Assembly: GCF_030711405.1 (NCBI RefSeq)
Contig: NZ_JAULSI010000044.1
Location: forward strand, 1-35,359
Source: Massilia brevitalea
GTDB lineage: Bacteria; Pseudomonadota; Gammaproteobacteria; Burkholderiales; Burkholderiaceae_D
Length of the DNA stretch: 35,359 bases
Reading direction: 5' to 3'
The translations under genes and the position numbers were made by a program. Below the pieces are notes generated by a model, which was not told where the DNA came from, did not search any database, and saw only the letters and a list, made by a program, of their open reading frames with translations. Every line of letters starts with the position of its first letter. The stretch's first letter is position 1. This document shows positions 23,270 to 32,158 of the stretch, piece by piece.

Positions 23270-25579
23270 GTGACGCCCATCACCGACATTGCGCACTGGC
23301 GCACCCACATCTTTTCCCGTCTGCTCACGATCGTCCTCGTGCTCGGCATTGTCACGGCCGTACCCAGCATCGTGGTGGCCGCGCGCGAAGGCCTGTGGCC
23401 GGTGATCGCAGTCGATTTGCTGGCCATCGCCTGGCTGGCCTGCATCTGGCGCCTGCGCCGCCTGCCCTACCACACGCGGGTCTGGCACTTCATCGCCATC
23501 GTGTTTTTCGTCGCCACCGGCATGATGGTCAACATCGGCCAGGTAGCCCAGCTCTACCTGGTCGCGCCGCCCGTCTTCGCCGCCGTGCTGCTGGGCATGC
23601 GGCCGGCACTGGCCGCCCTCGGCCTGAGCGCCGCCATCATCCTGGGGCTGGGCCTGGCGGGCATCGTGCAGGCCGACGTTGCCGGCCTGCCGCCGCACGA
23701 GGCCACCTCCTCGCTGCTGGTGGCGCTGAACTTCATGTTCGTCGGCTCGCTGATCACGGTGTCCTGCGGCAGCCTGCTGCAAAAGCTGGAAGCCTCGCTG
23801 GGCGACCTGCGCCTGTTCGCCGACACGCTGGAAGAAGGCCAGAACGCCGTGCAGCAGCTGAACGCGGAGCTGCGCCTGGCCGCGGCCGCCGTGTCGCAAC
23901 TGAACGACAAGGTCATCATCATCCGCGCCGCCGCCGCGGGCCAGCCGCAGCCGATCATCTTCGCCAACGATGCCTTCCTGCGCGCCGCCGGCTATGCGCG
24001 CCACGAACTGCTGGGACGCAGCATGACGCTGCTGATCGGCCCTCGCACCGACCGCGATGAAGCGGCGCGCATCGCTGCCGCCATGGCGCGCGGCCGCGGC
24101 GTGTCGGCCGAACTGATGGTCCATGCCAAGGACGGCACGCCTTACTGGCTCGAGCTCGAAGTCAATCCTTTCCTCGACGAGCAAGGGGCGCACACGCACT
24201 GGGTGGTGGTCGGGCGCGACATCGGCGAGCGCAAAAAGGCCGCCGGCGCCATCCACCGCCTGGCCTTCTACGACGTGCTGACCGGCCTGCCGAACCGGCG
24301 CCTGCTGGGCGAGCGCCTGGAAGCCGAGCTGGCGCAGGCGCATGCGGGCGATGCTATCGATGCGGGCGGCGCCCTGCTCTTCATCGACCTCGACAACTTC
24401 AAGTATGTGAACGACGCGCGCGGCCATGCCACCGGCGACGCCCTGCTGCGCCAGACGGCGGCGCGCCTGTCCGCCCTGGTCGGCGAGGCCGGCATGGTGG
24501 CGCGCATCGGCGGCGACGAATTCGTGGTCCTGCTCACCGGGCTGGGCCGGGGCGAAGCCGCGGTGTCCAGCGCCGCGCTGGCGCGCGCCCAGGAAATCCG
24601 CGCGGCGCTGGCCGAAGACATCGAGATCGACGGCCACCGCTACAACTCCTCGGCCAGCATCGGCGTGGCGCCGCTGCCGCGCCCGGGCCAGAGCGCCGAC
24701 GATTTACTCCGCGAAGCCGACACCGCCATGTACCGCGCCAAGGCCGGCGGGCGCAACGGCGTGGCGCTGTTCGAGGCCACCATGCGCGCCGAGGTCGAGG
24801 GGCGCCTGACGCTGGAGCGCGAGCTCGGCCTGGCGCTGGCGCGCGAGGAACTGGCGATGCACCTGCAATTGCAGTTCGATGCCGCCGGCAGCCCGGTCGG
24901 CGCCGAACTCCTGATGCGCTGGCGGCGCCAGGACGGCAGCAATGTCGCACCCGACGTCTTCATCCCGGTGGCGGAAGCGACCGGCCTGATCGTGCCGCTG
25001 GGCGCATGGGCGCTGCGCCAGGCCTGCCTGGCCTGGCGCCGGCTCGATGCGGCCGGCCACGCGCTGCCGCTGTCGGTGAACGTCAGTCCCTCGCAGTTCC
25101 GCCAGCACGACTTCGTCGATGCGGTGCGGCGCCTGCTGCAGGAGACCGGCGTGCCGGCCAGCCAGCTGATCTTCGAGCTCACCGAGGGGCTGGTGGTGGA
25201 CCAGCGCGACGGCATCATCGCGCGCATGGGCGAACTGGCCGCGCTCGGCATCCGCTTCTCGATCGACGACTTCGGCACCGGCTACTCGAACCTGGCCTAC
25301 CTGAGGCGCATGCCGCTCTACGAGCTGAAAATCGACAAGAGCTTTATCCGCGACACACCGCACGACGCCGACGGCACCGCCATCGTGCGCACCATCCTGG
25401 GCATGGCCGCCCACCTGCGCCTGCGCGTGGTGGCCGAAGGCGTGGAGACGCCGGAGCAGGCGCAGTTCCTGGCCGAGCACGGCGCGCCGCACATGCAGGG
25501 TTACCTGTTTGCGCGGCCCATGCCGCTGGGCGAGGTGCTGGCGCGGCTGGCGGACGAGGACAGGCGCCACGCTGCCTGA
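23270..25579 (+). CDS. Membrane PAS-GGDEF-EAL protein (cyclic-di-GMP turnover)
   Basis: A 769-residue protein. About five to six membrane segments (residues 17-190) precede a linker helix, a PAS domain (about 205-330, with FANDAFLRAAGYARHELLG and GRDIGERKK), a GGDEF domain with intact G414-F418 and IDLDNFKYVND, and an EAL domain. The EAL signature reads GAELLMRW (Glu546-Leu-Leu), so the Glu is kept but the Ala is not; DDFGTGYS and VVAEGVET are intact. Both synthesis and breakdown of c-di-GMP are plausible. The start is a GTG at 23270 with no clear ribosome-binding site, just after a hairpin TTGCTT/AAGCAA (23247-23266). It ends 10 bp before the five-repeat array upstream of the ABC operon. Confidence 0.92.
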   Translation: MTPITDIAHWRTHIFSRLLTIVLVLGIVTAVPSIVVAAREGLWPVIAVDLLAIAWLACIWRLRRLPYHTRVWHFIAIVFFVATGMMVNIGQVAQLYLVAPPVFAAVLLGMRPALAALGLSAAIILGLGLAGIVQADVAGLPPHEATSSLLVALNFMFVGSLITVSCGSLLQKLEASLGDLRLFADTLEEGQNAVQQLNAELRLAAAAVSQLNDKVIIIRAAAAGQPQPIIFANDAFLRAAGYARHELLGRSMTLLIGPRTDRDEAARIAAAMARGRGVSAELMVHAKDGTPYWLELEVNPFLDEQGAHTHWVVVGRDIGERKKAAGAIHRLAFYDVLTGLPNRRLLGERLEAELAQAHAGDAIDAGGALLFIDLDNFKYVNDARGHATGDALLRQTAARLSALVGEAGMVARIGGDEFVVLLTGLGRGEAAVSSAALARAQEIRAALAEDIEIDGHRYNSSASIGVAPLPRPGQSADDLLREADTAMYRAKAGGRNGVALFEATMRAEVEGRLTLERELGLALAREELAMHLQLQFDAAGSPVGAELLMRWRRQDGSNVAPDVFIPVAEATGLIVPLGAWALRQACLAWRRLDAAGHALPLSVNVSPSQFRQHDFVDAVRRLLQETGVPASQLIFELTEGLVVDQRDGIIARMGELAALGIRFSIDDFGTGYSNLAYLRRMPLYELKIDKSFIRDTPHDADGTAIVRTILGMAAHLRLRVVAEGVETPEQAQFLAEHGAPHMQGYLFARPMPLGEVLARLADEDRRHAA

Positions 25580-25588
25580 AGGCGCCCT

Positions 25589-25658
25589 GCCGTTCATACG
25601 CCTTGCCGTTCGTCGGCCGTTCTTCCTTCGCCGTTCGTCACTATCCACGACCGTTCAT
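25589..25658 (+). promoter_or_regulatory. Five-copy CCGTTC array, candidate LytTR regulator binding region
   Basis: Five 9-mers occur in 70 bp, all in the same orientation: GCCGTTCAT (25589), GCCGTTCGT (25605), GCCGTTCTT (25616), GCCGTTCGT (25630) and ACCGTTCAT (25650). The published LytTR consensus is [TA][AC][CA]GTTN[AG][TG]. The last copy fits it fully, and three of the others differ only at the first base. Start-to-start spacings are 16, 11, 14 and 20 bp; the last is close to the 21-22 bp expected for a LytTR dimer. The array sits 95 bp before the ABC ATPase gene, whose operon converges with a LytTR regulator gene. Confidence 0.6.
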
Positions 25659-25752
25659 CACGGCGCCCGCGCGCCCATCCATCGGCACTCGATCCGGTTT
25701 TTGACCACGGCTATCGTGCAGCTTCCACCACGAACGCCGAGGAAGCCGCACC

Positions 25753-26622
25753 ATGCTGTCCATCCAACACCTGAGCAAGACCTACGCCAACGGCGTGCGC
25801 GCCAGCGACGACATCAGCCTGTCCATCCCCGCCGGCCTGTTCGGCCTGCTCGGCCCGAACGGCGCCGGCAAGTCGACCCTGATGCGCACCCTTGCCACCC
25901 TGCAGGCGCCCGACAGCGGCAGCATCCATTTCGATGGCGTCGACGTGCTGCGCGAACCGCAGGTACTGCGCCGCCAGCTCGGCTACCTGCCCCAGGACTT
26001 CGGGGTCTACCCGAAGACCAGCGCGCTCGAACTGCTCAATCACTTCGCCATCCTGAAAGGCATCATCGCGCGCGGCGAGCGCAAGGAAGCGGTAGAGGCG
26101 CTGCTGCACCAGACCAACCTGTGGGAGGCACGCAAGCGCGCCGTGGCTGGCTATTCGGGCGGCATGCGCCAGCGCTTCGGCATTGCCCAGGCCCTGCTCG
26201 GATCGCCGCGCCTGGTGATGGTCGACGAACCGACCGCCGGCCTCGACCCGGACGAACGCAACCGCTTCCTGAACCTGCTGGCACGCATCGGCGAGAACGT
26301 GGTCGTGATCCTCTCGACCCACATCGTGCAGGACGTGACCGACCTGTGCCAGCGCATGGCAATGATCGCCAAGGGGCGGGTGCTGGTGCAGGGCGAGCCG
26401 CGCGCCGCCATCGCCAGCCTCGGTGACCGCGTCTGGAGCCGCAGCGTGAGCGAGGCCGCGCTGCCCGACTACCAACGCCAGTTCCAGGTGCTGTCTACGC
26501 GGCTGGTCGGCGGCCAGCCGCAGATCAAGGTGTACGCCGTTAGCCAGCCCGAAGCCGGCTTCGAGCGCATCGCGCCCGACCTCGAGGACCTGTACTTCCT
26601 GCAACTGCGCAGCGCCGCCTGA
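25753..26622 (+). CDS. ABC transporter ATP-binding protein
   Basis: A 289-residue ABC ATPase. Walker A is GPNGAGKST (Lys40), the Q-loop is LGYLPQDFGVYP, the signature is the variant YSGGMRQR rather than LSGGQ, Walker B is LVMVDEPTAGLDPDE, and the H-loop is LSTHIV. The extra C-terminal 70 residues are a small beta domain seen in exporters of this ABC-2 type. AGGAAG lies before the ATG. It is 9 bp upstream of the permease-peptidase gene and clearly its partner. The upstream five-repeat array suggests control by the LytTR regulator at 30213-30926. The substrate is unknown; export of a peptide or lipid-linked compound is a reasonable guess. Confidence 0.93.
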   Translation: MLSIQHLSKTYANGVRASDDISLSIPAGLFGLLGPNGAGKSTLMRTLATLQAPDSGSIHFDGVDVLREPQVLRRQLGYLPQDFGVYPKTSALELLNHFAILKGIIARGERKEAVEALLHQTNLWEARKRAVAGYSGGMRQRFGIAQALLGSPRLVMVDEPTAGLDPDERNRFLNLLARIGENVVVILSTHIVQDVTDLCQRMAMIAKGRVLVQGEPRAAIASLGDRVWSRSVSEAALPDYQRQFQVLSTRLVGGQPQIKVYAVSQPEAGFERIAPDLEDLYFLQLRSAA

Positions 26623-26631
26623 GGAGCCGCC

Positions 26632-29600
26632 ATGTTCACCGAATTTTTCCGCTTCGACCTGCGCTACCAGTTGCGCCAGCCGCTGCTCTGGATCGTCGCA
26701 TCGGTCCTGGCCTTGCTCGCCTTCCTTTCGGCCGGCACCGACATCCGCCTGGGCGGCGCCATCGGCAACACCTTCATGAACGCCCCGGTCGTGGTCGCCA
26801 ACCAGCTCGGCATCCTGAGCATGGCGGCGCTGTTCCTGGTCACCGCCCTGGTCGCCGGCGCAGTCCTGCGCGACAACGACAGCGGCATCGCCGACCTGCT
26901 GTACGCCACGCCGATGCGCAAGCGCGACTACCTGGGCGGCCGCTTCCTGGCCGGCTTCGCCGCCTGCGTGCTGGTCTTCGTGCTGGCCACGCTCGCGATG
27001 GCGGCCGGCGCGGCCATGCCCTGGGTCGATCCGGCGCGCGTGGGCCCGTTCTCGGCCGCCACCTATGCCTGGAGCCTGCTGGTGCTGGTGCTGCCCAACC
27101 TGCTGTTCGTGGCCGCCTTCCTGATGCTGCTGGCGGCCACCACGCGCTCGCTGGTCGCCGTCTACGTGGGCGTGCTGGCCTTTGTCACGCTGTGGGCAGG
27201 CGCCGGCCTGGCCGGCGGCAGCGACGCCAGCCTGGCGCTGCTGCTCGACCCCTTTGCGCTGCGCGCCCTGGCCCAGGCCACGCGCTACTACACGGGCGCC
27301 GAACGCAATACCCAGCTGCCGGCGCTGACCGGCATGCTGCTGGCGAACCGCGTGCTGTGGAGCGTGCTGGCGCTGGCCATGCTGGGCGCCACCGTGGCCA
27401 TGTTCAAGCCGCAGCGCGCGGGCAGCGGCAATGCGCGTTTCAAGATATGGGCAAGGTCCGGGATGCGGGCCGGGGCGGACACCCCGTCCGCAACGCCGGC
27501 GCCAGCGTTCACGCTCTCGGCGGCCCCGCGTCGCAGCCCGGTGCACACCGGCCTGGCCGCCGACCTGACGCGCTGCTGGAGCCTGCTGTGCGTGGATGCG
27601 CGCGCGGTGCTGCGCAGCGTGCCCTTCCTGATCATGCTGTTGCTGGGCATGGCCAACTTCGTGATCAACGTGTTCGCCGGCGGCGTGCGCTTCGACAGCC
27701 GTCCCTACCCGCTCACTTACCTGATGCTCGAGGAACTGGCCGGCGGCCTGAACGTGGTGCTGCCGCTCGTGCTGCTGTTCTTCAGCGGCGAACTGGTGCA
27801 CCGCGCACGCCAGCACCGCATGGATGGCCTGGTCGAGGCGCTGCCGCTACCAGGCTGGGCGCCGCTGCTGGCGCGCACCGGCGCCCTGTTCGCGGTGGTG
27901 GCGGCCTTCCTGCTGGCCGGCGTGCCGGTGGCGATCGCGCTCCAGCTGGCCAAGGGCGGCGTCGCGATCGAGCCCCTGCTCTACCTGCAGGGCACTCTGG
28001 TCGGCGCCGTACCCTACCTGCTGATCGCAATGGGACTGCTGGCCGTGCACACGGCGGTCCGCAACAAGTACCTGGGCCACGCGTTCGGCCTGGCGCTGAT
28101 CTGTTCCGGCCCGCTGCTGTGGGTGCTGGGCGTGGAGGACCGCCTGCTGCGCTTCGCGACTCTGCCGACCCTGCAATACTCCGACATCAACGGCTATGGC
28201 CACTACCTGGCCGGCTGGCGCTGGTTCGCCGTCTACTGGGGCGCGTTCGCCGCTGCCCTGCTGGTGCTGGCGCAGATGCTGCGCACGCGCCGCCCGGTGC
28301 CTGCTTCGGTCCCCGCGCCGCGCCGCCTGCCGCTGGCCTTGGGCACCGCGCTGGCCGCCTGGCTGGCGAGCGGCGCCTGGATCGTCTACAACACCCATGT
28401 GCTGAACCGTTTCGAACCGCGCGCCGCGCAGCTGGACTTGCGAGCGGACTACGAAAAGCGCTACGGCCCCTTGCGCAACGAGGCGCGCCCGCGCATTGCC
28501 GGCATCGCGGCCGACGTCGACATCTATCCGGAGGAGCGCGCGCTCGACATCCGCGGCCGCTACACGCTGACCAACAGCGGCACGGCGCCGATCGCCACCC
28601 TGCGCATGCACAACGATCCGCAGGCCGACACCCGCATCACCCGGTTGCCGGCGCACCGCGTGCTGCGCGACGACGCCCGCCTCGGCGTGCGCGAGATCGC
28701 CTTGGCGCAGCCGCTGGCGCCGGGAGCCAGCGTCGACTTCGGCTTCACGGTGCGGGTGCGCCATCCAGGCTTTACCAACGACGGCGCACCACTGGCCGTG
28801 AACGGCAACGGCACCCTGTTCTCGATCGAGGATGTGTTCCCGCGCTTCGGCTACAACGCCTCGCTGGAAATCGCGGACGGCGCCGAGCGCCGCAAGCGCG
28901 GCCTGGGCGACCGGCAGCGCATGGCCGCCGCCGGCGACCAGGCAGCCCAGCGCCAGAATTACCTTGCCATGTACGGCTTCGACGGCGGCCTGGCCAGCTT
29001 CGAGACCACGGTATCGACCGCCGCCGGCCAGGTGGCGATGGCGCCGGGCGACCTGGTCGGCAGCTGGGAGCGCGGCGGTCGCCGCTACTTCCACTACCGC
29101 CTGGCGCAACCGGCCCTGCCCTTCTTCGCCTGGCAGTCGGCGCGCTGGGACGTGCGCCAGGTGGACTGGCATGGCGTGGCGGTGAAGGTCTACCACGACC
29201 CGAAACACGCCTGGAACGTGGGCAGCATGCTGGCCGGCGCCACCGCCGCGCTGGACTACCACGCGCGCCACTTCGGCCCCTATCCGCACAAGGAGCTGCG
29301 CATCCTGGAGACCCCGCTGTACCAGGGCCATGCGCGCAGCTACCCGATGACGATTCCGTTCTCGGAGTCGCTCGGCTTCATCAACGACCTGCGCGGCGGC
29401 GAAGGCGTGGACCACGTGTTCTACGTGACCGCCCACGAAGTGGCGCACCAGTGGTGGGGCGACCAGGTGATTGCCGCCAACGTGCGCGGCGCCGGCCTGG
29501 TCACCGAGACCCTGGCCGAGTACACCGCGCTGATGGCGCTGCGCGAACGGTATGGCGACGACAAGCTGGCGCGCATCCTGCGTTTCGACCTCGACGAATA

Positions 29601-30216
29601 CCTGCGCGGGCGCGGCGCCGCCGCCGCCCCGGAAGTGCCGCTTGTCGACGTGGAAAACCAGGTCTGGCTGCAGTACCGCAAGGGCAGCCTGGCGCTGGCG
29701 CGCCTCGCGCACGAGATCGGCGAAGCGCAGGTGAACGCCGCCCTGCGCAGCCTGCTGGCCGATACGCGCTACCGTACCGACCCGTACGTGACCAGCGCCG
29801 AACTGCTGGCGCGGCTGCGCGCCGTGACGCCGCCGGCGCAGCAGGGCCTGCTGGCCGACCTGCTGGAAAAGGTGGTGGTCTACGACAACCGCATCCTCGA
29901 CGCTGCCGCCAGCCGGCGCGCCGACGGCCGCTGGGACCTGAAGCTGACGCTGCAGTTGGTCAAGAGCGAACGCGATGCCAAGGGCCAGGAGGTGGCGCGC
30001 CGCGACGACGAGCCGGTGGAGATCATGGTGGAGGGCGAAGTGGAGAACAAGACGGACGGCGCGCCGCTGTACCGCGGCCGCCAGCGCATGGCCGGCGGAC
30101 GGCCGGTGCTGGCCCTGGTGTTCGACCGGCGCCCGGCGTCGGTAACCCTCGATCCAGCGGGCCTGCTCATCGACCGCAACCCGCAGGACAACCGGCGCGC
30201 GGTGAGCGTGGATTAA
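26632..30216 (+). CDS. ABC-2 permease fused to M1-type metallopeptidase
   Basis: A 1194-residue fusion. Residues 1-560 are an ABC-2 permease made of two membrane blocks (about 15-265 and 330-585) joined by a basic loop. Residues 600-1190 form an M1 gluzincin-like domain: an N-terminal beta domain (ADVDIYPEERALDIRGRYTL) and a zinc site HEVAH (His935-His939) continuing as QWWGDQ. The likely third ligand is Glu959 in TETLAEY, one residue further than the usual HExxH-x18-E. The GxMEN substrate motif of true M1 aminopeptidases is not seen at the expected place (ETPLYQGHARSYPMTIPFSE). So the domain may be an endopeptidase, a binding module or a peptidase with other specificity. It overlaps the convergent LytTR gene by four bases. 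Confidence 0.92.
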   Translation: MFTEFFRFDLRYQLRQPLLWIVASVLALLAFLSAGTDIRLGGAIGNTFMNAPVVVANQLGILSMAALFLVTALVAGAVLRDNDSGIADLLYATPMRKRDYLGGRFLAGFAACVLVFVLATLAMAAGAAMPWVDPARVGPFSAATYAWSLLVLVLPNLLFVAAFLMLLAATTRSLVAVYVGVLAFVTLWAGAGLAGGSDASLALLLDPFALRALAQATRYYTGAERNTQLPALTGMLLANRVLWSVLALAMLGATVAMFKPQRAGSGNARFKIWARSGMRAGADTPSATPAPAFTLSAAPRRSPVHTGLAADLTRCWSLLCVDARAVLRSVPFLIMLLLGMANFVINVFAGGVRFDSRPYPLTYLMLEELAGGLNVVLPLVLLFFSGELVHRARQHRMDGLVEALPLPGWAPLLARTGALFAVVAAFLLAGVPVAIALQLAKGGVAIEPLLYLQGTLVGAVPYLLIAMGLLAVHTAVRNKYLGHAFGLALICSGPLLWVLGVEDRLLRFATLPTLQYSDINGYGHYLAGWRWFAVYWGAFAAALLVLAQMLRTRRPVPASVPAPRRLPLALGTALAAWLASGAWIVYNTHVLNRFEPRAAQLDLRADYEKRYGPLRNEARPRIAGIAADVDIYPEERALDIRGRYTLTNSGTAPIATLRMHNDPQADTRITRLPAHRVLRDDARLGVREIALAQPLAPGASVDFGFTVRVRHPGFTNDGAPLAVNGNGTLFSIEDVFPRFGYNASLEIADGAERRKRGLGDRQRMAAAGDQAAQRQNYLAMYGFDGGLASFETTVSTAAGQVAMAPGDLVGSWERGGRRYFHYRLAQPALPFFAWQSARWDVRQVDWHGVAVKVYHDPKHAWNVGSMLAGATAALDYHARHFGPYPHKELRILETPLYQGHARSYPMTIPFSESLGFINDLRGGEGVDHVFYVTAHEVAHQWWGDQVIAANVRGAGLVTETLAEYTALMALRERYGDDKLARILRFDLDEYLRGRGAAAAPEVPLVDVENQVWLQYRKGSLALARLAHEIGEAQVNAALRSLLADTRYRTDPYVTSAELLARLRAVTPPAQQGLLADLLEKVVVYDNRILDAAASRRADGRWDLKLTLQLVKSERDAKGQEVARRDDEPVEIMVEGEVENKTDGAPLYRGRQRMAGGRPVLALVFDRRPASVTLDPAGLLIDRNPQDNRRAVSVD

Positions 30217-30926
30217 AGCCCGGCGCTCTGGCGGAACAGGACGCTGCGGCGGCGTGACATCGGCACCGTGACGCCATCGCGCAGCGTCAGGCGCAAGCCG
30301 CCGGACGGCGCGGCATCGACCGCGCCGACGAAGCGCAGGTTGACGATGCGGCTGCGGCTCACGCGCAGGAAGCGCGCCGGATCCAGGCGCGCTTCGAGCT
30401 GCACCAGGGAGCGCAGCAGCAGCGGGCGCTGGCCGTCGAAGTAGACGCGCGTGTAGTTCCCTTCCGATTCGAACAGCATGATGTTGTCCAACTCGACGAA
30501 CCAGCAACGCCCGCCATCCTGGATGAAAACCTTGCCGTCGACCGGCGCCCTGCCGGCCGCCGGCGCCGGCGTGGCCTGCGCCGCCGCGCGCTGCTTGCCG
30601 AGCGCCTGCGCCAATCGTTCCGGCTCGATCGGTTTCAGCAGGTAGTCGAGCGCGCTGACCTGGAAGGCGCGCACCGCGTGGCTGTCGTAGGCGGTGGTGA
30701 AGACGACCGCAGGCGGCTTGTCCAGCGCCGCCAGCAGGTCGAAGCCGGTCCCGTCGGGCATCTGGATGTCGAGCAGCACCAGGTCCGGTTCCATGCGCTC
30801 GACGGCGCGGATGCCGTCGGCGACGCAGGCGGCCTCGCCCACTACGCAAATATCCTCGTGCGCATCGAGCAGGCGGCGCAATTCGTTGCGCGCCAGGCGC
30901 TCGTCGTCGACGATCACAATGTTCAT
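30213..30926 (-). CDS. LytTR-family response regulator
   Basis: A 237-residue regulator. The receiver domain (1-120) has the acidic pair Asp7-Asp8, phospho-acceptor Asp53 in LLDIQMPDG, Thr and Lys switch residues in FTTAYDS and LLKPIEP, and a short Ala/Pro linker. The C-terminal LytTR DNA-binding domain (about 135-235) contains FESEGNYTRVYFDG and RVSRSRIVN. LytTR proteins bind direct repeats of a GTT-containing 9-mer, and such an array lies upstream of the convergent ABC operon. The start overlaps the kinase stop by four bases (ATGA), so the pair is coupled. Its 3' end overlaps the permease-peptidase gene by four bases. Confidence 0.95.
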   Translation of the reverse strand: MNIVIVDDERLARNELRRLLDAHEDICVVGEAACVADGIRAVERMEPDLVLLDIQMPDGTGFDLLAALDKPPAVVFTTAYDSHAVRAFQVSALDYLLKPIEPERLAQALGKQRAAAQATPAPAAGRAPVDGKVFIQDGGRCWFVELDNIMLFESEGNYTRVYFDGQRPLLLRSLVQLEARLDPARFLRVSRSRIVNLRFVGAVDAAPSGGLRLTLRDGVTVPMSRRRSVLFRQSAGL

Positions 30927-32005
30927 GGGGTCTCCAGGGGATGGTGTTCCAGCGGCAGGCGGACCAGCGCGTGCACCCAGCCGCCGGCCTCGCGCAGGCT
31001 AATGCCGGCCTGCGCGCCGCATTGCAGCAGCAGCCGGTCGCGCGCATTCGCCAGCCCGAGCCGGGTAGAATCGCTGTGCGCGGCGATGCGGCCTTCGTTG
31101 GCCACCGCGACTTCGAGCATGCCGTCCAGGCGGCGCGCGCGGATCGCGATCCGGCATGGTCCGCTGCTGCGCTCGACGCCATGGCGCACCGCGTTCTCGG
31201 CCAGGGTCTGCAGCACCATCGGCGGCAGGCGCACGGCGCCAAGGCCGGGCGCCACGTCGATGTCGAGCTGCAGGCGCTCGTCGAAGCGCAGCTTTTCCAT
31301 GTCGAGGTAGGCGCGCACCGCCGCCAGTTCATCGCCGAGCGCCACCAGCGGCGCCTGGCCGGCCTGCAGGCTGTAGCGCATCATGCCGGCCAGCTGGCCG
31401 ATCGCGCGCGCGGCGGCGTCGGCGTCTTCGTAGGTGAGTGCGCGGATGCTGTTCAGACTATTGAAGAAAAAGTGCGGGTTGACCTGGGCCTGCAGCGCGC
31501 GCAGCTCGGCGTCCTTGACGCTCACTTCCAGGCGCAGCTTTTCCAGCTCGAAGCGGCCGGCCCGGCGCCGCGCCAGCGCCATCGCGTAGCACAGGGTCCA
31601 GACCGCGAACACCACCGCCCAGATGAACACCAGCAGGCCGATATTAAATGCCAGCATGGCGGGTTCGTCGTCGAACAAGGCGCCGCCCCGGAACAGCTGG
31701 TCCGTCCACACCAGGCAGGCGGTCTGGGCCAGCGCCAGCAGCAGCACGCCGGCGGCCAGGCGCGCATACGGAAAGCCGCGCGGGCGCTCGAGCCAACCCT
31801 GGCGGCGCAGGCGCGCGCGCCACAGGTGCGACAGGCCGAGGCCAGTCGCCATCAGGAACAGCTTGGCCAGCGCAAACTGGAGGGCGGCATGCCAGCTGCC
31901 GAAAGAAGAGCTGATGATGCTGAAGCCGGTGAGCGCACCCCAGCCAGCCAACTGGCAGAACCAGTAATCACGAGCGGACTCCCCTCTTGTCGACGCCACC
32001 GCCAT
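30923..32005 (-). CDS. LytS/YpdA-type sensor histidine kinase
   Basis: A 360-residue membrane kinase. Four hydrophobic segments lie in residues 17-145, then a short coiled linker (RFELEKLRLEVSVKDAELRAL) leads to the His_kinase domain with NPHFFFNSLNSIRAL; the phosphorylated residue is His178. The HATPase_c domain follows, with LPPMVLQTLAENAVRHG as the N box and GLANARDRLLL as the G box. It has no large extracellular domain, so it probably senses a membrane signal or the transporter itself, as in BceS-like systems. GGAGGGG lies next to the ATG. It is upstream of and overlaps the LytTR gene; uvsE is divergent. Confidence 0.93.
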   Translation of the reverse strand: MAVASTRGESARDYWFCQLAGWGALTGFSIISSSFGSWHAALQFALAKLFLMATGLGLSHLWRARLRRQGWLERPRGFPYARLAAGVLLLALAQTACLVWTDQLFRGGALFDDEPAMLAFNIGLLVFIWAVVFAVWTLCYAMALARRRAGRFELEKLRLEVSVKDAELRALQAQVNPHFFFNSLNSIRALTYEDADAAARAIGQLAGMMRYSLQAGQAPLVALGDELAAVRAYLDMEKLRFDERLQLDIDVAPGLGAVRLPPMVLQTLAENAVRHGVERSSGPCRIAIRARRLDGMLEVAVANEGRIAAHSDSTRLGLANARDRLLLQCGAQAGISLREAGGWVHALVRLPLEHHPLETP

Positions 32006-32158
32006 GCCCCTCCAGAAAAGATGAAAAATAGTAACATCCGATGGGACGAAGAGCCATCCCGACCTCCACTTGCATCGCGGCCGGGTTCGCCGGCAAGCGC
32101 GCTCTGGCTGCGCGGACGAACGCCTATACTGGGTTCAACGTCATCCTGCGAGAAACCT

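Noticed and set aside
27847..31332. Very long minus-strand open frame (over 1100 codons) across the ABC/M1 operon
   Set aside because: It is the mirror of well-supported genes. Its translation is Arg/Ala/His/Gln-rich without family motifs, the usual artefact of high-GC coding DNA lacking stop codons. The same applies to 25711-27816 (minus), 27192-30257 (plus) and the part of 30941-33058 upstream of uvsE.
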